From: Streptomyces cellulosae
GTDB lineage: Bacteria > Actinomycetota > Actinomycetes > Streptomycetales > Streptomycetaceae
NCBI RefSeq assembly: GCF_000721105.1
Contig: NZ_JOEV01000050.1
Location: 22,438 to 86,437, forward strand
Length of the DNA stretch: 64,000 bases
Direction: 5' to 3'
Below are positions 39,971-49,053 of the stretch, piece after piece. A program made the position numbers and the translations under genes. The first letter of the stretch is position 1. Every line of letters begins with the position of its first letter. A model generated the notes under the pieces. It was not told where the DNA came from. It ran no database searches and worked only from the letters and a program-made list of their open reading frames with translations.

Positions 39971-41566
39971 CTACACCGCCTCCCGGTAGGCCGCCGCCTC
40001 CTCCAGGTCCAGCCGGCGCAGCAGGGTGCGCAGCATCTCGTCGTCGATGTAGCGGCCGTCGCGGAGCCTGACGAAGATCGCGCGTTCGGCGCTGATCATT
40101 TCCCGGGACAGACGCCGGTAGGTGTCGTCGACGCTCTCGCCGGTGAGCGGATTGACTTGGCCGAGGCGTTCCCAGACGGCGTTGCGGCGGCGTTCCAGGA
40201 CCGATCGCAGGCGGTCGGCCAGGGGGCCCGGGAGCGCGTTGCGCTCGTCGGAGAGGAGCTCGTCCAGGCGCTGCTCGGCGACCCGGGAGGCCTGTGCCTG
40301 GGCGTTGGCCTCCGCAAGCGTCTCGGCCTGCGCGTCCCGGCCGGGGAGCTTCAGAAGGCGGATCAGCGGGGGCAGGGTCAGCCCCTGGAGGACCAGCGTG
40401 CCGATGACCGTGGTGAAGGTCAGGAACAGGATGAGGTTGCGCGCCGGGAAGGGTTCGCCGCCGTGCACGGTCAGCGGGATGGAGAAGGCGATGGCCAGGG
40501 AGACCACGCCCCGCATGCCCGCCCAGGCGACCACGAAGGGTCCCTTCCAGGTGGGGTTGTCCTCGCGTTCCCGGATCCGCGCCGACAGCCGGCGGGGCAG
40601 GAAGGTCGCCGGATACACCCAGACGAAGCGGGAGGCGACGACCACCAGGAAGACCGCGACCGCGTACAGGGCGGCGTGTCCCCCCTCGTACTCCCCGAGG
40701 CCCTTGAGGATCACCGGCAGTTGCAGTCCGATCAGGGCGAACACCGCGGACTCCAGGACGAACGCGACCATCTTCCAGACGGCCTCCTCCTGGAGACGGG
40801 TGGCGAAGTCGACCTCCCACGCGCGGTGACCGAGATAGAGCGCCACGGTCACGACGGCGAGGACACCGGAGGCGTGCACCTGCTCGGCGGCCGCGTACGC
40901 GACGAACGGGATCAGCAGGGAGAGCGTGTTCTGCAGCAGCGCCTCCTTCAGGTGGGTGCGCATCCAGTGGATGGGCACCATGAGCACCAGCCCGAAGCCC
41001 ACCCCGCCGACCGCCGCGAGCAGGAACTCGCCGATCCCGCCGGCCCAGGTGGCGCCCTCGCCGACGGCGGCCGCGAGGGCCACCCGGTAGGCGGTGATCG
41101 CGGTGGCGTCGTTCACCAGGGACTCGCCCTGCAGGATCGTGGTGATCTTGGACGGCAGCCCGACCCGGCGGGCGACCGCCGTGGCCGCGACCGCGTCCGG
41201 CGGCGCCACCACCGCGCCCAGCACGAGGGCCGCGGTCAGCGGCAGCTCCGGCACTATCAGATAGGCGGCCCAGCCGACGGCGAAGGTGGCGAAGAGGACG
41301 TACCCGACGGACAGCAGCGCCACGGGCCTCAGCTGCGCGCGCAGGTCGAGGTAGGAGCTGTCGGTGGCCGCCGTGTACAGCAGCGGAGGCAGCACGAGCG
41401 GCAGGACGATGTGTGGGTCGAGGGTGTATCCGGGGACTCCGGGGACGTAACTGATCAGCAGGCCGACCGCGACCAGCAGCAGCGGCGCCGGCACCGGGGT
41501 CCTCCGGGCGGCCGCCGCGACCATCGCGCTGCCCGCCACCAGCAACAGCAGTGGCATCACGTCCAT
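39971..41566 (-). CDS. CPA1-type Na+/H+ antiporter
   Basis: 531 residues. About 12 membrane helices with antiporter signatures GAVVAPPDAVAATAVARRVG and TTILQGESLVNDATAI; a cytoplasmic tail of about 120 residues (ERRRNAVWERLGQVNPLTGE) follows. It exchanges Na+ or K+ for protons at the cell membrane. ATG 41566 is the family start; the open frame upstream is not coding. Divergent from a UBP zinc-finger gene. Confidence 0.93.
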   Translation of the reverse strand: MDVMPLLLLVAGSAMVAAAARRTPVPAPLLLVAVGLLISYVPGVPGYTLDPHIVLPLVLPPLLYTAATDSSYLDLRAQLRPVALLSVGYVLFATFAVGWAAYLIVPELPLTAALVLGAVVAPPDAVAATAVARRVGLPSKITTILQGESLVNDATAITAYRVALAAAVGEGATWAGGIGEFLLAAVGGVGFGLVLMVPIHWMRTHLKEALLQNTLSLLIPFVAYAAAEQVHASGVLAVVTVALYLGHRAWEVDFATRLQEEAVWKMVAFVLESAVFALIGLQLPVILKGLGEYEGGHAALYAVAVFLVVVASRFVWVYPATFLPRRLSARIREREDNPTWKGPFVVAWAGMRGVVSLAIAFSIPLTVHGGEPFPARNLILFLTFTTVIGTLVLQGLTLPPLIRLLKLPGRDAQAETLAEANAQAQASRVAEQRLDELLSDERNALPGPLADRLRSVLERRRNAVWERLGQVNPLTGESVDDTYRRLSREMISAERAIFVRLRDGRYIDDEMLRTLLRRLDLEEAAAYREAV

Positions 41567-41676
41567 GCTTTCCGCCCGCCCTCGTTCATCGTGGTGCGCC
41601 CGGCCCCGTACATCCTCATGCGCCCGCCCTCGGTTTTCCGCACGGTCATCCGCACACCCGTCGTAATCTGGCAATC

Positions 41677-41937
41677 ATGAAACAGTGCACGCACGCCGAC
41701 GAGCTGCAGCAGCCCGAACCCGGGCCGCTGAGCGACACCTGTCTCGAGTGTCAGGCGGCCGGCACCCACCCGGTGCAGCTGCGGCTCTGCCTGACCTGCG
41801 GTCACGTCGGCTGCTGCGACTCCTCGCCGGGGCGGCACGCGACCGAGCACCACAAGGACTCCGGACACCCGATCATGCGGACGTTCGAGCCCGGTGAGGC
41901 GTGGCGATGGTGCTTCGTCGACCACGTCCTCGTGTGA
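41677..41937 (+). CDS. UBP-type zinc-finger protein
   Basis: 86 residues that are almost entirely one ZnF-UBP domain: CTHADELQQ, DTCLECQAAG, LRLCLTCGHVGCCDSSPGRH, THHKDSGHPIM-like ending ATEHHKDSGHPIMRTFEPGE and WRWCFVDH. In eukaryotes this domain binds free ubiquitin tails; in bacteria the role is unknown. It is divergent from the antiporter across only 110 bases. Confidence 0.9.
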   Translation: MKQCTHADELQQPEPGPLSDTCLECQAAGTHPVQLRLCLTCGHVGCCDSSPGRHATEHHKDSGHPIMRTFEPGEAWRWCFVDHVLV

Positions 41938-42188
41938 CCTCCGATCCGGACGGTTCGACCGTCTGACGTCTGGGTACGTCAATCCGGCGCCCGCTCTTCC
42001 CAATTGGGCCCGCAGACCCCCTAGCCACGGAGCGTATCCGTGTGTTTACTATGAGTGACAGCAAGGGGTTGGGGTCCCGGGGACAGGAAAGTTCAGAGCG
42101 CGGTAGCGTCACCGCTGAACCATGTATCGCGTTATCCCGGGGGGCGACCCTCGGCCCCCGAAAAGCTTGTACCACCTTGGAGGTGAGG

Positions 42189-42602
42189 GTGTCCCAGATC
42201 GCAGGCGAGCCCGCGACCCAGGACTTCGTGGAAGTCCGGCTGCCGGCCGCGGGTGCCTACCTGTCGGTGCTGCGTACGGCCACGGCCGGCCTCGCGGCCC
42301 GTTTGGACTTCACCCTCGACGAGATCGAGGACCTGCGCATCGCCGTGGACGAGGCCTGCGCGATCCTGCTCCAGCAGGCCGTGCCCGGTTCGGTCCTCAG
42401 CTGTGTGTTCCGCCTTGTCGACGACTCGCTGGAGGTCACCGTCTCGGCGCCGACCACAGATGGTCACGCTCCGTCACGGGACACCTTCGCGTGGACGGTA
42501 CTGTCCGCCCTCGCGGGCAAGGTCTCGTCGGCCGTCGACAAGGACAAGACCGTTTCGATCAGCCTCTACAAACAGCGTGGCGCCGGCCCCGGGCCGGCGT
42601 GA
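42189..42602 (+). CDS. prsH: Anti-sigma factor kinase-like (RsbW/HATPase_c2), SigH antagonist
   Basis: 137 residues: FVEVRLPAAGAYLSVLRTAT, then the ATPase N box (LDEIEDLRIAVDEACAILL) and a C-terminal strand (KTVSISLYKQRG). Glycine boxes are poor, as in several Streptomyces RsbW-like proteins. It should hold SigH inactive until stress or an anti-anti-sigma factor frees it. GTG 42189 has GGAGG five bases upstream. Overlaps sigH by four bases (GTGA). Confidence 0.88.
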   Translation: MSQIAGEPATQDFVEVRLPAAGAYLSVLRTATAGLAARLDFTLDEIEDLRIAVDEACAILLQQAVPGSVLSCVFRLVDDSLEVTVSAPTTDGHAPSRDTFAWTVLSALAGKVSSAVDKDKTVSISLYKQRGAGPGPA

Positions 42603-43717
42603 GGAACGGGGACGGGCCGGTGCGGGACGAAGAGCGCGGCACACAGGAGTTGCCGGCCGCCACGGACACGGGCGGTCCGAGCACATCCCGACGCATGGCG
42701 GACGGCATCGACGGCATCCCCGAGCAGGCCCGGCCGCACCCGGAGGACGACTCCTCGGAGCCGGGCTTCCTGGACGACGGACAGCGTGATCGGGAAGGTG
42801 CCGTGCAGAGCACGCCTGCGGACGGACGGATCGAGGTCACCCCTGTCCGGGCCGAGGCGAGGGCTCGGGGAAGGGCTACGGGCGGGACGATGAGCGAGCA
42901 CGAGCGAAACTCCGAGGACGACGCGACTGTCGCGCCGCGTGTGCAGGCGACACGGCACGACCCTCAGGACCGCAGCGGGGCGCGCGCCAAGTTCATCGAG
43001 CTGCGCGCCCTGAAGGAGGGCAGCCCGGAGTACGCGGAGCTGCGCAACCAGCTGGTCCGTATGCACCTGCCGCTCGTCGAGCACCTCGCGCGCCGCTTCC
43101 GCAACCGCGGGGAGCCGCTGGACGACCTCACCCAGGTCGCCACCATCGGCCTGATCAAGTCGGTCGACCGCTTCGACCCGGACCGCGGCGTCGAGTTCTC
43201 GACGTACGCGACCCCGACGGTCGTCGGCGAGATCAAGCGGCACTTCCGCGACAAGGGCTGGGCGGTGCGGGTCCCGCGCAGACTCCAGGAGCTGCGGCTG
43301 GCCCTGACGACGGCGACCGCCGAGCTGTCCCAGCAGCACGGCCGCTCCCCGACGGTGCACGAGCTGGCCGAGAAGCTGGCCATCTCGGAGGAGGAGGTCC
43401 TGGAGGGCCTGGAGTCCGCCAACGCGTACTCCACGCTGTCCCTGGACGTCCCGGACACCGACGACGAGTCCCCCGCGGTCGCGGACACCCTGGGCGCGGA
43501 GGACGAGGCGCTGGAGGGCGTCGAGTACCGCGAGTCCCTCAAGCCGCTCCTGGAGGACCTGCCCCCGCGCGAGAAGCGGATCCTGCTGCTGCGCTTCTTC
43601 GGCAACATGACCCAGTCGCAGATCGCCCAGGAGGTCGGCATCTCTCAGATGCACGTCTCCCGGCTGCTGGCCCGCACTCTCGCCCAGCTGCGGGAGAAGC
43701 TGCTGGTGGAGGAGTAG
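42599..43717 (+). CDS. sigH: SigB-type RNA polymerase sigma factor
   Basis: 372 residues. A disordered acidic/Arg N-terminus of about 110 residues precedes regions 1.2-2 (HLPLVEHLARRFRNRGEP, DLTQVATIGLIKSVDRFDPD, FSTYATPTVVGEIKRHFRD), region 3 (QQHGRSPTVHELAEKL) and region 4 (LPPREKRILLLRFFGNMTQ, QIAQEVGISQMHVSRLLART). It directs osmotic and other stress responses. Start choices are GTG 42599 (coupled to prsH), ATG 42695 and ATG 42890, which fits the reported multiple SigH isoforms. The same frame stays open back to 42122. Confidence 0.95.
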   Translation: MRNGDGPVRDEERGTQELPAATDTGGPSTSRRMADGIDGIPEQARPHPEDDSSEPGFLDDGQRDREGAVQSTPADGRIEVTPVRAEARARGRATGGTMSEHERNSEDDATVAPRVQATRHDPQDRSGARAKFIELRALKEGSPEYAELRNQLVRMHLPLVEHLARRFRNRGEPLDDLTQVATIGLIKSVDRFDPDRGVEFSTYATPTVVGEIKRHFRDKGWAVRVPRRLQELRLALTTATAELSQQHGRSPTVHELAEKLAISEEEVLEGLESANAYSTLSLDVPDTDDESPAVADTLGAEDEALEGVEYRESLKPLLEDLPPREKRILLLRFFGNMTQSQIAQEVGISQMHVSRLLARTLAQLREKLLVEE

Positions 43718-43725
43718 CCGAAGGG

Positions 43726-44241
43726 CTACTCGCCGGCCCCCTGCGAACGGCCCGGCCCTTTGATCCCGAGGGCCTGGGTCGTCGCCGGATTGACCAGCAG
43801 CACCAGCGCTGCGACCGCGACCACGGCCAGTGCGATCCCCGCCCAAATCGCCATGCTGTCGGCCTGGAGCAGGTTGTAGGCCACCGGCAGCGCCATGATC
43901 TGTGTGATCACGGCCGGGCCCCGGCTCCAGCCGCGCCGGCCGAGCAGCCCGCGCGCGGCGAGCAGCGGCAGCAGCGCGAGCACGATCAGGGTGATGCCTC
44001 CGGTGACGGCCGACTGCCGGTCGTCCGGGTCGCCCGCGAGGCCCTCGACGAGCATCCAGGCGCCGCCGGCCACCAGAGCAAGGCCCTCCAGCGCGGCCAG
44101 CGCCGCCGCGGCCGTCAGCCGGACGGGACGGGGGCCCTGCTGGGCGGCTCCGGCCGCTTGCGGGGTTTCCGCCGTTTCCGGGGTTCCCGCGGTGTCCCGG
44201 GCTTGCCGGGTTTCGGGGGTGGAGTTCTGCTCAGCGCTCAC
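43726..44241 (-). CDS. Small integral membrane protein
   Basis: 171 residues: a Thr/Pro/Ala-rich cytoplasmic N-terminus of about 40, then four membrane helices (LTAAAALAALEGLALVAGGA, GGITLIVLALLPLLAARGLL, RGPAVITQIMALPVAYNLLQ, AIWAGIALAVVAVAALVLLV). GTG start. It is convergent with sigH and sits between sigH and the lipid kinase gene, as in S. coelicolor (memory). No function known. Confidence 0.85.
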   Translation of the reverse strand: MSAEQNSTPETRQARDTAGTPETAETPQAAGAAQQGPRPVRLTAAAALAALEGLALVAGGAWMLVEGLAGDPDDRQSAVTGGITLIVLALLPLLAARGLLGRRGWSRGPAVITQIMALPVAYNLLQADSMAIWAGIALAVVAVAALVLLVNPATTQALGIKGPGRSQGAGE

Positions 44242-44356
44242 ATCTGAAGCGTAGCCCTCGCCCCGTACGCCTCCGTGTCGAGGTTCACGCCCCGAAGTCT
44301 TACTTGATCCCTACTCTCCCTGTGCCCGGTACCACCCAGTAGGTACGCTGCAATCC

Positions 44357-45325
44357 ATGCGTGCACTTCTCGTGGTCAATCCGGCGGCAACCACCACAAG
44401 CGCACGTACGCGCGATGTCCTGATTCATGCGCTGGCGAGCGAAATGAAGCTGGAGGCGGTCACCACCGAGTACCGCGGCCACGCGCGCGACCTGGGCCGG
44501 CAGGCGGCGGAGAGCGCGGACGTCGACCTGGTGGTGGCCCTCGGCGGTGACGGCACGGTCAACGAGGTCGTCAACGGCCTCCTGCACGCCGGTCCCGCCC
44601 CGGAGCGCCTGCCCGGCCTCGCGGTGGTCCCCGGCGGCTCCACCAATGTCTTCGCCCGCGCCCTGGGCCTGCCCAACGACGCGGTGGAGGCGACCGGCGC
44701 CCTGCTGGACGCCCTGCGCGACGGCGGCGAACGCACCGTGGGCCTGGGCCTCGCCTCGGGTACGCCCGGCACCGAGGACGAGGCGGTGCCGGGGCGCTGG
44801 TTCACCTTCAACGCGGGGCTCGGTTTCGACGCCGGCGTGGTCGGACGGGTCGAGCAACAACGCGAACGCGGCCGGAGGTCCACCCACGCGCTCTACGTCC
44901 GTCAGGCACTGCGCCAGTTCTTCGGCGAGGCTCACCGCCGGCACGGCACGATCACGCTGGAGCGGCCGGACGCCGAGCCGGTGTCCGATCTGGTCCTGTC
45001 CATAGTCTCGAACACCTCTCCGTGGACCTTCCTGGGCAATCACCCGATGTACGCGTCGCCTAAGGCCTCGTTCGATAAAGGCCTCGACGTACTCGGTCTC
45101 AGCCGTATGACGACGACCGCGGTTGCCCGGTATGGCACCCAGTTGCTCACTTCGTCCCCCGAGCGCGGACCGCACGGCAAGCACGCCGTCTCCCTGCACG
45201 ACCTGGACCAGTTCACCTTGCATTCGAAGGTGCCGCTCCCCCTCCAGATGGACGGTGACCACCTGGGGCTGCGTACGAGCGTGACGTTCACAGGCGTACG
45301 CCGTGCACTGCGTGTGATTGTGTGA
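44357..45325 (+). CDS. Diacylglycerol kinase-family lipid kinase
   Basis: 322 residues: RALLVVNPAATTTSARTRDV, the nucleotide motif VVALGGDGTVNEVVNGLL, and AVVPGGSTNVFARALGLPND. The C-terminal beta domain ends LQMDGDHLGLRTSVTF. These enzymes phosphorylate diacylglycerol or related lipids at the inner membrane surface. ATG 44357 starts at the first strand. No membrane helix. Lipid substrate not determined. Confidence 0.92.
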   Translation: MRALLVVNPAATTTSARTRDVLIHALASEMKLEAVTTEYRGHARDLGRQAAESADVDLVVALGGDGTVNEVVNGLLHAGPAPERLPGLAVVPGGSTNVFARALGLPNDAVEATGALLDALRDGGERTVGLGLASGTPGTEDEAVPGRWFTFNAGLGFDAGVVGRVEQQRERGRRSTHALYVRQALRQFFGEAHRRHGTITLERPDAEPVSDLVLSIVSNTSPWTFLGNHPMYASPKASFDKGLDVLGLSRMTTTAVARYGTQLLTSSPERGPHGKHAVSLHDLDQFTLHSKVPLPLQMDGDHLGLRTSVTFTGVRRALRVIV

Positions 45326-45645
45326 GCAGAAGAGGCGAAAGTCCTTTCACTCGAACGTTTAGACCAGGGTCCACCCCATGGAAGTACGGCTGTGACCTAG
45401 TCGACACCGAGGAATCAAAAAAAACTTTCCAGAAGGGGTTGTATCCGCCGCTGAGGTTTGCGAGTCTCTACGTGGTGATCGGGACGGCCCGCAACATCGG
45501 CCTCCACTGATCACCGGAACCCCTCTTCAACTCACAGGACCCACGCCGGGGAACCTGGCGATCGGCCCTTCACTTGTTGAGGGATTCGTGAAAGCGTTCA
45601 CATTCACAAGCAACCCGCATGTAATACCAAGGAGAGGTAGCAGCC
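45326..45645 (+). promoter_or_regulatory. Long wblE leader/promoter region
   Basis: 320 bases before wblE, less GC-rich than the genes around it and with an A8 run (45417-45424). A 62-codon frame (45322-45510) has no coding pattern. It must hold the wblE promoter; I could not match a clear stress-sigma consensus. The ribosome site AGGAGAGG lies just before ATG 45646. Confidence 0.5.
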
Positions 45646-45903
45646 ATGGACTGGCGTCACAACGCCGTTTGCCGCGAGGAAGACCCCGAGCTCTTCTTCC
45701 CCATCGGCAACACCGGTCCTGCGCTGCTGCAGATCGAGGAAGCCAAGGCCGTCTGCCGTCGCTGCCCCGTTATGGATCAGTGCCTGCAGTGGGCGCTCGA
45801 GTCCGGCCAGGACTCCGGCGTCTGGGGTGGTCTCAGCGAGGACGAGCGCCGCGCCATGAAGCGCCGCGCCGCCCGCAACCGGGCCCGTCAGGCCTCCGCC
45901 TGA
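45646..45903 (+). CDS. wblE: WhiB-like iron-sulfur transcription factor
   Basis: 85 residues with the four cluster cysteines at 9, 37, 40 and 46 (AVC, VCRRCPVMDQC), the GVWGG turn and a basic DNA-binding tail (ERRAMKRRAARNRARQ). Very close to mycobacterial WhiB1 (MDWRH start, DPELFFP), an essential NO-sensitive regulator that binds the major sigma factor. It should hold a [4Fe-4S] cluster. Confidence 0.97.
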   Translation: MDWRHNAVCREEDPELFFPIGNTGPALLQIEEAKAVCRRCPVMDQCLQWALESGQDSGVWGGLSEDERRAMKRRAARNRARQASA

Positions 45904-46025
45904 CAACACCCGCCCCGCTAACAGCCTGAGCTTGGCGGCGCGTACAGCGAGTACGCATCTCCCGCCCCCGAGCCGCAGCGCGCAGTACCCCCGATGCGCA
46001 GCAAATGCTGGCAACGAGCATGATG

Positions 46026-46054
46026 AGCCCCGGATCCCTGAACGGTCCGGGGCT
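46026..46054. terminator. Hairpin terminator after wblE
   Basis: AGCCCCGGA (46026-46034) pairs with TCCGGGGCT (46046-46054), followed by CTTT. Between convergent wblE and the sensor kinase gene. Confidence 0.85.
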
Positions 46055-46117
46055 CTTTGCTGTGCCGATACATCCGCGCCCGCGCCCGCAGCCCCGCCGG
46101 TCAGCCGCCGGGCATGC

Positions 46118-47584
46118 CTATTTCTGCGCCCGCACCGGAACGTCGAGGATCACCCTGGTCCCGCGCTCCGGCGCCGGGACCATGTCGAAGGTGCCGCCCA
46201 ACTCGCCCTCGACCAGGGTCCTCACGATCTGCAGGCCCAGGTTGCCCGAGGTGTGCGGGTCGAAGCCCGCGGGCAGGCCGACGCCGTCGTCCTGGACGGT
46301 GACCAGCAGGCGGGCCTCCTGCGCGGTGCCGCCGCGGACGGCCGAGACCTCGACGGTGCCGGTCTCCCCCTCGCGGAAGCCGTGTTCGAGCGCGTTCTGG
46401 AGGATCTCGGTCAGGACCATCGACAGCGGGGTGGCGACCTCCGCGTCCAGGATGCCGAAGCGGCCGGTGCGCCGGCCGGCGACCTTGCCCGGGGAGATCT
46501 CGGCGACCATCGCCAGGACCCGGTCGGCGATCTCGTCGAACTCCACGCGCTCGTCCAGGTTCTGGGAGAGCGTCTCGTGCACGATGGCGATCGACCCGAC
46601 CCGGCGTACCGCCTCTTCGAGGGCTTCACGGCCGCGGTCGGACTCGATGCGCCGGGCCTGGAGCCTGAGTAGGGCGGCCACCGTCTGGAGGTTGTTCTTC
46701 ACCCGGTGGTGGATCTCCCGGATGGTCGCGTCCTTGGTGATCAATTCGCGCTCGCGGCGCCGCAGTTCGGTGACGTCACGGAGCAGCACCAGGGAACCGA
46801 TGCGGGTCCCCTTGGGTTTGAGCGGGATCGCCCGGAACTGGATCACCCCGTCGACGGACTCGATCTCGAACTCGCGGGGCGCCCAGCCGCTGGCCACCTT
46901 GGCGAGGGCTTCGTCCACCGGTCCGTGGGTCGGGGCGAGTTCGGCGGTGGTCTTGCCGAGGTGATGGCCCACGAGGTCGGAGGCGAGGCCGAGGCGGTGG
47001 TAGGCGGACAGCGCGTTCGGGGAGGCGTACTGGACGAGGCCGTCCGCGTCGAGGCGGATGAGGCCGTCGCCCACGCGGGGCGAGGCGTCCATGTCGACCT
47101 GCTGGTTCGCGAACGGGAAGGAGCCGGCCGCGATCATCTGCGCGAGGTCCGAGGCGCTCTGGAGATACGTCAGCTCCAGACGGCTCGGGGTGCGCACGGT
47201 GAGGAGGTTGGTGTTGCGGGCGATGACCCCGAGGACCCGCCCCTCCCGTCGTACCGGAATGGACTCGATCCGGACGGGGACCTCTTCACGCCACTCCGGA
47301 TCTCCCTCGCGGACGATCCGGCCCTCGTCGAGCGCGACGTCCAGCATGGGGCGGCGGCCGCGCGGGACGTGGTGGCCGACCATGTCGTCCTGGTACGAGG
47401 TGGGGCCGGTGTTGGGCCGCATCTGGGCGACCGACACATAGCGGGTGCCGTCACGGGTGGGGACCCACAGCACGAGGTCGGCGAAGGAGAGGTCGGAGAG
47501 CAACTGCCACTCCGAGACCAGCAGGTGCAGCCACTCGAGGTCGGAGTCGCCGAGGGCCGTGTGCTGGCGTACGAGTTCGTTCAT
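46118..47584 (-). CDS. pdtaS: Cytoplasmic sensor histidine kinase, PdtaS-like (GAF, PAS, HisKA_2)
   Basis: 488 residues with no membrane helix: GAF-like domain (about 1-150; EWQLLSDLSFADLVLWVPT, QMRPNTGPTSYQDD), PAS domain (about 175-270; DGLIRLDADGLVQYASPNAL, AYHRLGL), then HisKA_2 (KDATIREIHHRVKNNLQTVA, with the phospho-His) and HATPase (EILQNALEHGF, DDGVGLPAGF, LGLQIVRTLV). It matches mycobacterial PdtaS, which signals to an RNA-binding ANTAR regulator. The start is ATG 47584 or 47593. wblE-pdtaS adjacency mirrors whiB1-pdtaS in Mycobacterium. Confidence 0.92.
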   Translation of the reverse strand: MNELVRQHTALGDSDLEWLHLLVSEWQLLSDLSFADLVLWVPTRDGTRYVSVAQMRPNTGPTSYQDDMVGHHVPRGRRPMLDVALDEGRIVREGDPEWREEVPVRIESIPVRREGRVLGVIARNTNLLTVRTPSRLELTYLQSASDLAQMIAAGSFPFANQQVDMDASPRVGDGLIRLDADGLVQYASPNALSAYHRLGLASDLVGHHLGKTTAELAPTHGPVDEALAKVASGWAPREFEIESVDGVIQFRAIPLKPKGTRIGSLVLLRDVTELRRRERELITKDATIREIHHRVKNNLQTVAALLRLQARRIESDRGREALEEAVRRVGSIAIVHETLSQNLDERVEFDEIADRVLAMVAEISPGKVAGRRTGRFGILDAEVATPLSMVLTEILQNALEHGFREGETGTVEVSAVRGGTAQEARLLVTVQDDGVGLPAGFDPHTSGNLGLQIVRTLVEGELGGTFDMVPAPERGTRVILDVPVRAQK

Positions 47585-47714
47585 GGAGGGCACATGTGCG
47601 AGCGTACCTGGTGGTTTGTCCAGGTCCTAAGTGAGTGTTCTTGAACGCCGGCCCGATCATTTTTCCGGTTGGACGATCGGCGTGTGGCAACGCGGACAGG
47701 GACTCGTCGGTACT

Positions 47715-48560
47715 GCCGGGTGGGTCGGCTGTTCAGTCTGCGGGTGGACCGATACGCGCAGGTCAGCGTCCGCACGAACCGCTACTCGGTGCCGGTGGGG
47801 CTGATCGGCCGCAGCGTACGGGTGATGCTGCACGCCTCCGAGGTCGTCGTCTAGGACGGACGCAAGGAAGTCGCCCGGCATGAGCGGCTGATCGCCAAGG
47901 GTCAGGTCCGCCTGGAGCTCGACCACTACCTGGAGGCCCTGGTCCGCAAGCCCGGCGCCTTCCCCGGCGCGGCCGCGCTGGAACAGGCCCGCTCCGCAGG
48001 CAAGTTCACCCCTGTCCACGACGCGTGGTGGGCGGCCTGCAAGGCCCACGGTGACCGGGACGGCACCCGCGCTCTGATCGAGGTCCTGCTGCTGGGCCGG
48101 CATCTTCACCACGAGTACCTGGTGACCTGGCTCGCCGCCGCCCTGCGGGCTGGCGCCCTGACCGCGGACGCGGTCGCACTGGAAGCCCACAAGGCCGCCG
48201 AGGCCGACGAAGCCCCGCCTACGACGACTGATCCGGAGCCGGACCGGGCGAGTGTGATGTTCCTGACTGAACGGCGGCTGGCCCACCTGCCGCCTGACAA
48301 CCGGCCGGCCGCTGCCGTCGGTGGCGGCCTACGACCAGCTGCTGCGCCCCAGGCAGCGGCCGGACCGATCCGCCGTCGAGGGAGACAGGCCATGACGACG
48401 TTCAAACGCCACCGCGTGCTGACCGAACAGGCAGCCGACGCCGCCGTTGAACAGGCGTGCCGCATGCTGCGGCTGCCCACCATCCGGGCCCAGTTCCCCG
48501 AGCTGGCCGAAGCAGCCGCCCGTGACCAGATGTCGTATCGCGGCTTCCCCGAAGGCGGTG
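47715..48560 (+). mobile_element. Decayed IS21-family element (istA 3' part and istB 5' part)
   Basis: The first frame reads FSLRVDRYAQVSVRTNRYSV and GRSVRVMLHASEVVV, the IstA C-terminal region, then hits a TAG at 47852 where intact copies have Tyr, and continues DGRKEVARHERL. It goes on to LALEQARSAGKF-like and RALIEVLLLGRHLHHEYL stretches. A second frameshift lies near 48300. The istA stop overlaps the istB ATG at 48392 (ATGA), and istB reads LTEQAADAAVEQACRMLRLP to MSYRGF before its homology stops. Both ends of the element are missing. Confidence 0.85.
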
Positions 48561-48887
48561 GCCGGCCTCGCTGAACGGGCCCGTCACGTCGCCGGGCACC
48601 GGCCGACCGCCGCAGCGACGCCGGCGGCCGCGGTCGCCGCCCGCGCCTACGCCCTCAACCACCCGAGCGAGCAGGCCCGCGCCGCACTCGCCGCCGCCGA
48701 CGCCCTCATGGGCCAGCTCCCCGAGGGCGAGCGGTCGGACACCTGGCTGACGTACGGCGAGCAGAAGCACCACGTCCACCTCAACCACGCCTTCACCACC
48801 CTCGCAGACACCCGCCGCGCGAACGAGAGCCAGCAGCGCGCCCTGGTGAGGATGGAAGGCGCTGCCGTGACGTCTCCCCCAACCTGA
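48561..48887 (+). pseudogene. C-terminal fragment of an XRE/TPR-type regulator
   Basis: About 105 residues in one frame (AVAGLAERARHVAGHRPTAA, AYALNHPSEQARAALAAADA, HLNHAFTTLADTRRANESQQ) resemble the helical-repeat tail of Streptomyces helix-turn-helix regulators with TPR-like domains. It joins the istB fragment directly, with no start of its own, so insertion and deletion have removed its 5' part. Confidence 0.6.
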
Positions 48888-49053
48888 GGCTCCCGAGGTC
48901 AGAGCACCTCCTTCACGTTCAGCGAGACGGGACGCGTACCGACGGTAGATCGCGGCGAGGCGTGAATGCCCGAGACGCTCGTCAGCCATATCCCCGATTG
49001 CGGACGAGAGCCGCAGGGAGCTGACGAGCATTTCGCGGGTTGCGCCCGGTGGG

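Noticed and set aside
45322..45510. 62-residue frame between the lipid kinase and wblE
   Set aside because: Atypical composition, no ribosome site, and it lies in the wblE leader.
45326..45645. SigR-type promoter (GGAAT-N18-GTT) before wblE
   Set aside because: GGAAT is present near 45411, but the next GTT is about 22 bases away, outside the allowed spacing.
48402..49031. 209-residue minus-strand frame over the IS21/regulator fossil
   Set aside because: Antisense to better-supported fragments on the plus strand and without recognisable motifs.
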